A stretch of DNA of 31,392 nucleotides, taken from NCBI GenBank assembly GCA_002372775.1, contig DFIJ01000102.1:1-31392 (forward strand), written 5' to 3'. The notes below the pieces were generated by a model. That model was given only the letters and a program-made list of their open reading frames with translations, was not told where the DNA came from and ran no database searches. A program made the translations under genes and the position numbers. How positions within the stretch are numbered: the stretch's first letter is position 1; each line of letters starts with the position of its first letter. Positions 18,146-25,580 of this stretch are shown piece after piece. Origin of the DNA: Christensenella sp. UBA3700. GTDB taxonomy: Bacteria > Bacillota > Clostridia > Christensenellales > UBA3700.

Positions 18146-18559
18146 ATGTTTGACGCATTATTATCATTAGATCAACAATATACAATGTTAATAGTTATGG
18201 GTGTACTTCTTGTAGGTATGTTAGCTATGAGTATCATCCCACAAAGAAAGAGACAAAAAGAAACTCAAAAAATGATGGATAGCCTACATGTAGGTACAAA
18301 GGTTAAGACAATCGGTGGTTTCATCGGTGAAATCGTATCTATGGATATGGCTACAAATACAATGGTTATCGATATTTCTGCAAAGGGCGACAAGTCAGCT
18401 TGTGTTACAATCGATAGAAATGCTGTATATACAACAATGTCAGTAAATGCTGCTGGCCAAACAGTAGAACCACAAAAGGAACAAGCATTAGACGATGTAG
18501 CTCCAACAGCTACAGTTAATGATGAACCAGTTATTAAATCAAATGAAAAATTAGACTAA
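18146..18559 (+). CDS. yajC: Preprotein translocase subunit YajC
   Basis: 137-residue partner of SecDF in the Sec translocon. One membrane helix (about residues 12-34) is followed by the standard PQRKRQKE basic patch and the small soluble domain LHVGTKVKTIGGFIGEIVSM. The C-terminal 40 residues are a low-complexity, acidic tail. A strong AAAAAGGAG site lies 8-9 bases before the ATG. yajC is usually close to secD-secF. Here an ABC transporter and the SCIFF genes are in between, and a strong terminator ends the yajC transcript. Confidence 0.95.
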   Translation: MFDALLSLDQQYTMLIVMGVLLVGMLAMSIIPQRKRQKETQKMMDSLHVGTKVKTIGGFIGEIVSMDMATNTMVIDISAKGDKSACVTIDRNAVYTTMSVNAAGQTVEPQKEQALDDVAPTATVNDEPVIKSNEKLD

Positions 18560-18580
18560 TTTGATATTTTAAGAATGAAT

Positions 18581-18614
18581 TAAGGTAATCCGTGAGGGTT
18601 GCCTTATTTTTTTT
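18581..18614 (+). terminator. Terminator after yajC
   Basis: An 11-bp stem with two G-T wobbles (18581-18591 with 18596-18606) is closed by a GTGA tetraloop and followed by eight T. Confidence 0.9.
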
Positions 18615-18645
18615 GTAGAATTCATATACATATATATTGGCTGTA

Positions 18646-18675
18646 TTGACTAATGATTTTTAAAGGAATTATAAT
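18646..18675 (+). promoter_or_regulatory. Promoter of the ABC-FtsX gene
   Basis: TTGACT (18646-18651) and TATAAT (18670-18675), 18-bp spacer. Transcription would start near 18682, just before the AGGAGG at 18691. This rules out an in-frame ATG at 18653, which falls inside the promoter. Confidence 0.75.
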
Positions 18676-18706
18676 TTATATGGCTAGAAAAGGAGGCTTG
18701 GTTTAT

Positions 18707-21166
18707 ATGATTTCCATAAAAAATATTTATAAAACATATCGTTCAAAAAATAATGAGAGAGTTGAAGCTCTTTGTGATGTTTCAATTGATATTTTAGATA
18801 AAGGAATGCTATTTATAACAGGTGATAGCGGCTGTGGTAAGACAACACTATTTAATATTGTTGGTGGCATTGATGATACATATTTTGGAAATGTATTTGT
18901 AGATAATAAGAATATTAGAACTTTTTCCGATAAAGAATTATGCAGTTATAGAGATTCATATATTGGTTATATGTTTAAAGATGATATGTTAATCGATAAC
19001 GCGAGCGTTTACGACAATGTTAAAATCGCTTTAGATTCTAGAGGAGAATTTAATAAGAAGAAGATTGTTGATATTCTAGATAAATTGGGATTATCTTCTC
19101 AAGTATCAACAAAAGTTTCAAATCTTTCGCTTGCTCAAAAAAAGAAAGTATCTATAGCAAGAGCTGTAATTAAGAATCCAAGGATAATTCTTGCGGATGA
19201 GCCCGTAGCGGGTCTAGATAAAGATTCAAAGGAAGAAGTGTTGGATTACTTGAAAGAATTGTCTAAAGACTGCTGTGTTATTGTTTTTACTCAAGATTCA
19301 AAACTTTCAAAGAATTACGCGGATGATGTTGTTGAACTAGATAATGGACATGTAACTTCTAATAATGATTCTGTAAAGTCTTCTGTGCCTACAATTAGCG
19401 ACTTTACTTACAATAAACCTAAAGGTTTTAGTTACTTACGAAAACTTAAAATTGCATTTAAGGGGATGATTAAAAGACCTGTGCAATTCGTCTTAATTCT
19501 GTTATTTATGATGTTCACTTTAGGATTTATGAGTATGTATTTTGCCGCTGGGTTCAATAATGCAGATAAGCAATTTATAACTGCATGTGAAAACAATGGA
19601 ATTGATAGTGTAGTTATAAGAAAATCAGCAATGTATGATTATCGACCATATATAGACTATCCAGATGGGCACATAATTACATATAAAGAAGTGAATGATT
19701 TAGAAGAAAGAATAGGCAGTGATTATATAAAATTATATTTATCGGATGTAAAATTGCCAGTACATTATTGTGCATATGGTTTTCTTGATATTTTTGAAGA
19801 ATCCTATATGACTAAATGTGCAATGAGTGAGAAAGATTTGCAAGTATATGGATACAAAATAGTTTGTGGCAAATATCCTGAATATAATAATGAAGTTATG
19901 GTCTCAAGTGCTATGTTAGACTTGTTTAGAATGTTTGGTATGAACGATCTTCTTGGAAAAGAAATTGATGTTTCAACGGCTAGCGATTTGCTTGGAAAAG
20001 AAATTGAGGGGGATAATAGATTTGTATACACAATAGTAGGTGTTGTTGATACAAAACCAAATAGAGATTCATATATAGAGTTTATTGAGAAATATGAAGA
20101 AGATCGTTTGAAATATAGAAATCAGTTAGAAAAACGTGGATGGGGATTAGAGGAGGAATTGCTTAATTCTATTCATACTGCCCTTATCTTTAACAGTGAT
20201 TCTTTTAAATATGGATTATTAGACGAATGTAAAATTAGTATTAATTATAAAAATTATGAGAAGTATACAGTTAAGAATTTGTCCGGTGTAAGCCCTGAGG
20301 TTCTTGCTGATACGGTGTTGATTAACTCAAATTATGATTCGTATGGGGTTGTAATTCCTTATGAATATTTAATGAATTATAAAACAGATTTTTTAAGTTC
20401 AAACACTATTAGCCAACATAATGGTTTTATTAATGATGAAGATTGGGTGTCTTATCTAACAAATAATGAAGTATTTGCGTATTTTGTAAGCTATGAATAC
20501 GAGAAAAAAACACCAAGGTACTATTCTCCAAAAATTATAGGATTTACTTATAATTCTAATGTGGTTTATGTTAATAATTTGTTAGGAGAATCTGTGTCTA
20601 AAAAATGTGGAGATATTATAGGATTGCAATATAAGTTGAGTGGTTCATACGATGTAGACTATGATACGTTAATAAAACTGCATAGATCGTTTATTGTAGA
20701 AAATGCTACATATAGATATGAAATGGTGAATGGATATTGGGAAAAATATGATGAAATGATTAGTAATAAAGAATTTGGTTCCGACATTGGAGCTGCAATA
20801 ATAAGTATTTTATTAGCTGTAATCACTACTTTGATTTTATGGAATTTTGCATCAAATATCTTAAAAGATAATAACAAAATGATATCTATCATGGCATGTT
20901 TAGGTGCTCGTAAGAAGGATATTATCGATATATTTGTTATTGTAGGTTTGATTGTTTGTATTTTCTCAAATCTTTTAGCATTGTCATTAATTCCATTAGT
21001 GAGATATGCCTTTGGCGATGTGAATATAGGAATATATGCATATAATTATACAGTTTGGAATTTTGCGGTAGTATTTGTATATTCTGTATTAATTGCCGGT
21101 ATTGGTTTGATTTCTATTATAAAAAAGATTCTAAACGAAAAACCTGTAGCGTTGATTAAATTGTAA
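18707..21166 (+). CDS. ABC-FtsX (MacB-like) transporter with degenerate ATPase motifs
   Basis: 819-residue fusion of an ABC ATPase (about 1-220) and a permease with MacB/FtsX layout: TM1 about 260-282, a large extracellular domain (about 285-690), then TM2 about 694-718, TM3 741-765 and TM4 784-805. Start chosen at 18707 because AGGAGG is 10 bases upstream. Walker A (GDSGCGKTT, 39-47), Walker B (ILADE, 161-165) and the D-loop (AGLD) are intact. Three motifs deviate: the Q-loop residue is Lys91, the signature is LSLAQ in place of LSGGQ, and the switch His is Gln196. MacB-type proteins export peptides or act as mechanical sensors outside the membrane. The substrate here is unknown. It lies between yajC and scfA with its own promoter. 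A 7-residue motif DLLGKEI is repeated in the outer domain. Codon choice looks less biased than in its neighbours, which suggests later gain. Confidence 0.88.
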   Translation: MISIKNIYKTYRSKNNERVEALCDVSIDILDKGMLFITGDSGCGKTTLFNIVGGIDDTYFGNVFVDNKNIRTFSDKELCSYRDSYIGYMFKDDMLIDNASVYDNVKIALDSRGEFNKKKIVDILDKLGLSSQVSTKVSNLSLAQKKKVSIARAVIKNPRIILADEPVAGLDKDSKEEVLDYLKELSKDCCVIVFTQDSKLSKNYADDVVELDNGHVTSNNDSVKSSVPTISDFTYNKPKGFSYLRKLKIAFKGMIKRPVQFVLILLFMMFTLGFMSMYFAAGFNNADKQFITACENNGIDSVVIRKSAMYDYRPYIDYPDGHIITYKEVNDLEERIGSDYIKLYLSDVKLPVHYCAYGFLDIFEESYMTKCAMSEKDLQVYGYKIVCGKYPEYNNEVMVSSAMLDLFRMFGMNDLLGKEIDVSTASDLLGKEIEGDNRFVYTIVGVVDTKPNRDSYIEFIEKYEEDRLKYRNQLEKRGWGLEEELLNSIHTALIFNSDSFKYGLLDECKISINYKNYEKYTVKNLSGVSPEVLADTVLINSNYDSYGVVIPYEYLMNYKTDFLSSNTISQHNGFINDEDWVSYLTNNEVFAYFVSYEYEKKTPRYYSPKIIGFTYNSNVVYVNNLLGESVSKKCGDIIGLQYKLSGSYDVDYDTLIKLHRSFIVENATYRYEMVNGYWEKYDEMISNKEFGSDIGAAIISILLAVITTLILWNFASNILKDNNKMISIMACLGARKKDIIDIFVIVGLIVCIFSNLLALSLIPLVRYAFGDVNIGIYAYNYTVWNFAVVFVYSVLIAGIGLISIIKKILNEKPVALIKL
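19946..20007 (+). repeat. Direct repeat inside the ABC-FtsX gene
   Basis: Two near-identical 23-base copies (19946-19968 and 19985-20007) lie 39 bases apart, in frame, and encode DLLGKEI twice with a 6-residue spacer. The shape suggests a recent in-frame 13-codon duplication whose second half has diverged. Confidence 0.7.
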
Positions 21167-21181
21167 TAATGCTGATTATTA

Positions 21182-21221
21182 ATTAGTTATTAGGTGTTTT
21201 GAAGAAGCCATTATAACTAAT
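21182..21221 (+). terminator. Weak hairpin after the ABC-FtsX gene
   Basis: ATTAGTTAT (21182-21190) pairs with ATAACTAAT (21213-21221) across a 22-base loop. Only a short T-run follows. It may end the transporter transcript, but the stem is AT-rich and the loop is long. Confidence 0.35.
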
Positions 21222-21228
21222 ATTTTGG

Positions 21229-21257
21229 TTGAAATATAATTTCATTTATTATATTAT
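21229..21257 (+). promoter_or_regulatory. Promoter of scfA-scfB
   Basis: TTGAAA (21229-21234) and TATTAT (21252-21257) with a 17-bp spacer lie about 36 bases before the scfA start codon. Confidence 0.55.
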
Positions 21258-21292
21258 TTATATGTAAATAAATTCACGTGGAGGAATTATAT

Positions 21293-21469
21293 ATGACACA
21301 TATTAACACAATCGTTAAGAACGGAATGAGAAAAACAGGAAATATCGGATGTGGCGAATGCAAATCATCTTGCCAATCAGCTTGTAAGACATCTTGCACA
21401 GTAGGAAATCAATCTTGCCAACACCAAGACGAGAGAGTAAATACTCAAGTTAAGAAGCCATTACTTTAA
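21293..21469 (+). CDS. scfA: SCIFF peptide precursor (six-cysteine ranthipeptide)
   Basis: 58-residue precursor of the SCIFF family (six cysteines in forty-five residues), a thioether-linked RiPP nearly universal in Clostridia. The Cys are at 20, 23, 27, 31, 35 and 42. The core CQSACKTSCTVGNQSC is the family signature. The start at 21293 is chosen for GGAGG at 21280-21284. A GTG at 21278 would swallow that site. The usual peptide ends soon after the last Cys at about 45-46 residues. This one continues for 16 more (HQDERVNTQVKKPLL-like tail), so it is longer than usual. The next gene encodes the maturase. Role of SCIFF in the cell is not settled; quorum or metabolic signalling has been proposed. 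Confidence 0.95.
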   Translation: MTHINTIVKNGMRKTGNIGCGECKSSCQSACKTSCTVGNQSCQHQDERVNTQVKKPLL

Positions 21470-21473
21470 TTTT

Positions 21474-21485
21474 ATAGAATTCTAT
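21474..21485. repeat. 12-bp palindrome over the scfB start codon
   Basis: ATAGAATTCTAT is a perfect palindrome and its last two bases are the first two of the scfB ATG. A small hairpin here could limit access to the start. Confidence 0.4.
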
Positions 21486-22848
21486 GACTCATAGTTTTAG
21501 CTTTACCTATCACGATAGAGCTTATTATTTTATGTGGGATAGTGAAAGTGGTAGTTTACATAATGTAGATTTTGCCACTTTTTTAATTGCCAAAAATCGT
21601 TTTGAACATGACCTTGATGAGGATCAATTAAAACAATTAAATTCATTAAATAAAAGCGATATTGATGAGATTAATTCAGAACTAGACACTCTTGTTAAAG
21701 AGGGTGTTTTAGATTCTCCATGTACAGTTTTCACAAAATCAAAAAGAATCGGCGAAATTAAAGCTCTTTGTTTACATATCTGCCATGATTGTAATTTAAA
21801 GTGCAGATACTGTTTTGCAGATGAGGGTACATACCATACAAGATCAAGAGCACATATGTCTTTTGAAGTTGGTAAAAATGCGATCGATTATTTGGTTAAG
21901 TATTCTGGACATAGAGAGAACTTAGAGGTTGACTTCTTTGGTGGAGAACCTTTGATGAATTTTGATGTTGTAAAACAAATTGTTGAATACGCAAGATCAA
22001 TTGAAGGGGAAACAAGAAAGAAGTTCTCATTTACTATGACAACAAACTGCGTGCTTTTATCTGATGATAAAATCAAGTGGTTAAATGATAACATGACTAA
22101 CGTCGTTTTAAGTATCGATGGTAGAAAAGATATCAACGATGCTGTTAGAAAAACGGTTAGTGGAAAGAGTGCTTTTGATGTCATTTTAAGAAATGCTCAA
22201 AAGATGAAAGAAGCTCGTAATGGAAAAGAGTACTACGTAAGAGGAACATATACAGCTAAGAACTTGGATTTTGCAAAAGATGTTGAGTTCTTAAATGATG
22301 CTGGATTTGATCAAATTTCAATGGAACCAGTAGTTACAGATATTCCTGATTTAAAGATTACGAAGGAAATGGTTCCTCAAATCTTAAAAGAGTACGAAAA
22401 GCTTGCTGAAATCTATCTAGATAGAAGAAAGACAAAAGATAAGTGGTTTAATTTCTTCCATTTCATGATAGATATAGAACTTGGACCATGTGTTGTTAAG
22501 AGATTGACAGGTTGTGGATCTGGTTGTGAATACCTTGCTGTAACACCTACAGGCGATGTATTCCCATGTCACCAATTTGCTGAAAATAAAGAATATTATA
22601 TGGGAAATGTTTTTGATAAGTCTCTAGACTTAAGTGTTAGTGAAAAGTTCGCAAAGAATATCGTAACACAAAAGCCAGCTTGTCAAGATTGTCCAGCAAA
22701 GTACTACTGCTCAGGCGGTTGTTGTGCAAACAATATTAACTTTGCAGGTTCTATGAATACGCCATATGATATAACATGTGCTTTAGAAAAGAAGAGAATG
22801 GATTTATCTTTAGCAATTCAAGCAATTGAGGGCGCGCCAGAAGCGTAA
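21484..22848 (+). CDS. scfB: SCIFF maturase, radical SAM/SPASM enzyme
   Basis: 454-residue enzyme that forms thioether bonds from Cys to other residues in the SCIFF peptide. An N-terminal peptide-binding (RRE-like) region (about 1-85) precedes the radical SAM core, whose Fe-S motif is Cys103-X3-Cys107-X2-Cys110 (CNLKCRYC), followed by the GGEP motif (FFGGEPLMNF). The SPASM C-terminus has many Cys for two auxiliary Fe-S clusters (CGSGCEYL; FPCHQF; CQDCPAKYYCSGGCC). The gene begins 14 bases after scfA with no ribosome binding site, and no terminator separates them. That suggests lower output than the peptide. Length and motifs match the family. Confidence 0.96.
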   Translation: MTHSFSFTYHDRAYYFMWDSESGSLHNVDFATFLIAKNRFEHDLDEDQLKQLNSLNKSDIDEINSELDTLVKEGVLDSPCTVFTKSKRIGEIKALCLHICHDCNLKCRYCFADEGTYHTRSRAHMSFEVGKNAIDYLVKYSGHRENLEVDFFGGEPLMNFDVVKQIVEYARSIEGETRKKFSFTMTTNCVLLSDDKIKWLNDNMTNVVLSIDGRKDINDAVRKTVSGKSAFDVILRNAQKMKEARNGKEYYVRGTYTAKNLDFAKDVEFLNDAGFDQISMEPVVTDIPDLKITKEMVPQILKEYEKLAEIYLDRRKTKDKWFNFFHFMIDIELGPCVVKRLTGCGSGCEYLAVTPTGDVFPCHQFAENKEYYMGNVFDKSLDLSVSEKFAKNIVTQKPACQDCPAKYYCSGGCCANNINFAGSMNTPYDITCALEKKRMDLSLAIQAIEGAPEA

Positions 22849-22868
22849 AAAATTAAAAATTTATATTA

Positions 22869-22898
22869 TTGACTTTAATATAGTCTAATATATATAAT
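22869..22898 (+). promoter_or_regulatory. Promoter of secD-secF
   Basis: TTGACT (22869-22874) and TATAAT (22893-22898) with an 18-bp spacer, followed by an AT-rich leader of about 45 bases that ends in AGGAGG. Confidence 0.72.
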
Positions 22899-22949
22899 AT
22901 ATTTATTATTTATAAATAAAATATTTTGCAAAATAGGAGGCACAATAAG

Positions 22950-24359
22950 ATGAAAAAGTACAAATCAATAACGATTTTGTCTATCTTATGTGTATTAATA
23001 GTTTTAGGAACAGTATTTGCATTTGTTTCTCTTGATGATGGACAATTTGGCAAATATGATTACAATGCATTCCCAAAAGCTATTAGTTTAGGTCTTGACC
23101 TAAGCGGTGGTGTATATGCAGTTTATGACGTTGACACTACAACAGAAGCATATCAAAAGATGTCAGACAGTGAAAGAGCAGCTGCTGTTGAAGGTACAAG
23201 AGCTGGTATGGAATCTTTATTATTCAATAAGGGTTACACAGAAGCTCAAGTTACAGTAAGTGGCGAAACAATTCGTGTTGAAATTCCAGATGTTGATGAT
23301 CCAGAAACAATCTTCAAGTTAATCGGTGATCCAGCTGAGCTTGAATTTAAGGAATATGTTGATGGAACAAACGATTTATCTTTAAACGATGAAAGCGGTA
23401 GTGTTAAGATCGCTGAAAAGTTAACAGGTGATTTCGTATCTGCAGCAGGTGTTCAATATGATTCAACAACAGGTTATTACGTAGTTGCATTACAATTCAA
23501 TAAGAAAGGTACAGAATACTTTGCTAAAGCAACAGAAGCTTTAAATGGTAAGCAACTAGCAATTTATATTAATGGTTCTTCATTAATCGCACCAAAGGTA
23601 AACGAAGTAATTTCTACTGGTTCATGTTCAATTAGTGGTAATTATTCATATGAAGATGCTTATAACTTAGCAGTTAAGATTACTGCAGGTTCATTCCCAT
23701 TAACATTAAAGATGTCTCAATGTAGTACAATCTCAGCAACATTAGGTGTTGATGCTATTAAGGCCGGTGTTATCGCTGGTATTGTTGGTATCATCCTAAT
23801 CATGGCTTACCTAATCGTTTTATATAGATTATTAGGTGTTGCTGCATCAATTGCTTTATGGTGGTACACATTAACATACATTTTCTTCTTAGCTGTATTC
23901 CCATGGGTACAATTAACACTATCAGGTATTGCCGGTGTTCTTCTATCTATAGGTATGGCTGTAGACGCTAATGTAATTATTTTCGAAAGAATTAAAGAAG
24001 AATATGCTTCAGGTAAGAAGATTATTACTGCTTACTCAACAGGTTTCAAACGTTCACTTGGAGCTATTGTCGATGGTAACGTAACAACAATTATCGGTGC
24101 TGCTGTACTTATTATTTTAGGTACATCTACTCTAAAGAGCTTCGGTATTACATTACTTATCGGTATCATCTTATCTCTTCTATCATCATTATTAATGACA
24201 AGATTAGTATTAGCTTGCATCCTATCATTCACAAGAGAAGAAAATGCAAACTGGTATGGTTTAAAGAGAGATGCTAAGGCTATGGCTGAGGAAAATCCTG
24301 GTTCAGAGGAAGGCCCAGTTGTAGATGTTCAAGCAGAAACTGTAAAGGAGGGTAACTAA
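22950..24359 (+). CDS. secD: Protein-export membrane protein SecD
   Basis: 469-residue RND-family subunit that uses the proton gradient to pull secreted proteins across the membrane with SecF and YajC. The ATG at 22950 is chosen because AGGAGG (22935-22940) is 9 bases upstream. An in-frame TTG at 22926 lies before that site. TM1 is about 6-26, followed by the D1 motif GLDLSGGVYAVYDV and a periplasm-side P1 domain (outer surface here). Five more membrane helices fill about 280-440, with the conserved VDANVIIFERIKEE in the fourth segment. An acidic tail of about 30 residues ends the protein. secF starts one base after the stop. Confidence 0.97.
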   Translation: MKKYKSITILSILCVLIVLGTVFAFVSLDDGQFGKYDYNAFPKAISLGLDLSGGVYAVYDVDTTTEAYQKMSDSERAAAVEGTRAGMESLLFNKGYTEAQVTVSGETIRVEIPDVDDPETIFKLIGDPAELEFKEYVDGTNDLSLNDESGSVKIAEKLTGDFVSAAGVQYDSTTGYYVVALQFNKKGTEYFAKATEALNGKQLAIYINGSSLIAPKVNEVISTGSCSISGNYSYEDAYNLAVKITAGSFPLTLKMSQCSTISATLGVDAIKAGVIAGIVGIILIMAYLIVLYRLLGVAASIALWWYTLTYIFFLAVFPWVQLTLSGIAGVLLSIGMAVDANVIIFERIKEEYASGKKIITAYSTGFKRSLGAIVDGNVTTIIGAAVLIILGTSTLKSFGITLLIGIILSLLSSLLMTRLVLACILSFTREENANWYGLKRDAKAMAEENPGSEEGPVVDVQAETVKEGN

Positions 24360-24360
24360 T

Positions 24361-25533
24361 ATGTTAGAGAAGTTAAAGAATATTAATTTCAAGATTTCTA
24401 AGAACATTAAGTATTGGATTATAGCTCCACTTGCAGTTGTTCTTCTTGCAGCTATTATGTTTGGTATCTTTGCTGGTGTTTATAAAGATGTAAATAAGGG
24501 TATGAATATCGGTATCGACTTTGCCGGTGGATCTTTAGTTACAGTAACACTAGGAAATGAAGTATTAACAAGTGATACATATAATTCATATGAAAAACTA
24601 ATTAAGGAAGCTATTGAGAATTCTGAAATTGGTGAAAAAGTATCAGCATATGCAAAGACTGATGAATATAAGGATAGGTACAATAAAACTTTAGATGTTC
24701 CTGCAAATGCAGCTACAGCAAAGGTTACTTATACTCAAACATCAGGTAAGGATGCTGATTATGCAATCGTATTTAAGTATGATAACGTTTCTAAGACATA
24801 CGATGAAGATAATACTTTATCTACATATAGAAACGATCTTATCAAGGAATATATTGTTAAAGCTTTAATGACAACAGATCAATATAAGAATGTTGACATA
24901 GATAATGTTGAAGATATGATTTCAACATCAAATATCGGTGCTACAGCATCTGCTGAATTAATCAAAACAGCATTAATTTGTTTAGCAGTATCATTAGCAA
25001 TTATTCTTGTATATATCATTGTTAGATTCCAAATTTGGAGCGGTATTGCTGCAGTTGTCGCATTAGCACACGACGTTGCAATATTAGTAGCATTAACAAT
25101 TATCTTCCATATCCAAGTAAATAGCTCATTCGTAGCTGCAATTATTACAATCGTAGCTTACTCAATCAACAATACAATCGTTGTATTTGATAGATTAAGA
25201 GAAAATATTAAGAATGCTAAGAAGCTTGGACCTAAGTTTGATGAAGCTGGTTTAATTGATGCTTCTGTAAAACAAACATTCACAAGATCTGTAAATTCTA
25301 CTTTAACAACAATGGTTACTATCGTATTATTTGCAATCTTCGGATCAGCTACAGTAAATGAATTTGCTTTACCAGTTGTATTTGGTTTATTAGCAGGTTT
25401 CTATTCATCTATGTTCATCGCTCCATCTTTATACTATGTTCTATCTCAAGCATGGACAAAGCATAAAGAAGAAAAGAAGAACAAAGCAAAAGAACAAACA
25501 AGCAAACCTAAATACGCAGGAGCTAAACAATAA
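24361..25533 (+). CDS. secF: Protein-export membrane protein SecF
   Basis: 390-residue SecF. TM1 (about 20-40) precedes the GIDFAGGSLVTV motif, then a short outer domain (about 60-190) and five membrane helices to about 370. The conserved VVFDRLREN segment and the block TRSVNSTLTTMVTIVLFAIFG are present. The tail is Lys-rich. GGAGGG at the end of secD is the ribosome binding site. secD and secF are separate genes here, not the fused secDF found in Bacillus. Confidence 0.97.
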   Translation: MLEKLKNINFKISKNIKYWIIAPLAVVLLAAIMFGIFAGVYKDVNKGMNIGIDFAGGSLVTVTLGNEVLTSDTYNSYEKLIKEAIENSEIGEKVSAYAKTDEYKDRYNKTLDVPANAATAKVTYTQTSGKDADYAIVFKYDNVSKTYDEDNTLSTYRNDLIKEYIVKALMTTDQYKNVDIDNVEDMISTSNIGATASAELIKTALICLAVSLAIILVYIIVRFQIWSGIAAVVALAHDVAILVALTIIFHIQVNSSFVAAIITIVAYSINNTIVVFDRLRENIKNAKKLGPKFDEAGLIDASVKQTFTRSVNSTLTTMVTIVLFAIFGSATVNEFALPVVFGLLAGFYSSMFIAPSLYYVLSQAWTKHKEEKKNKAKEQTSKPKYAGAKQ

Positions 25534-25545
25534 TAAAAACCAATC

Positions 25546-25572
25546 AGGGGCTGCAAAAGAAATGCAGCCCTT
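25546..25572 (+). terminator. Strong hairpin between secF and recJ
   Basis: AGGGGCTGCA (25546-25555) pairs with TGCAGCCCTT (25563-25572), one G-T wobble, across AAAGAAA. It lacks a T-run and ends 8 bases before the recJ start codon, so it could be a weak terminator, an RNA processing site, or act on recJ translation. Confidence 0.55.
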
Positions 25573-25580
25573 ATTAATAT

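Noticed and set aside
18653..18706. Upstream ATG start for the ABC-FtsX gene
   Set aside because: It lies between the -35 and -10 boxes of the promoter and has no ribosome binding site. The ATG at 18707 has AGGAGG.
21278..21292. GTG start for scfA
   Set aside because: The GTG is part of the ribosome binding site GTGGAGG of the ATG at 21293.
22875..22935. Very AT-rich stretch as a replication origin
   Set aside because: There are no DnaA-box clusters and no dnaA, dnaN or parAB nearby. It is well explained as a promoter and leader.
22926..22949. TTG start for secD
   Set aside because: It lies upstream of AGGAGG, which serves the ATG at 22950. The added residues are not hydrophobic or conserved.
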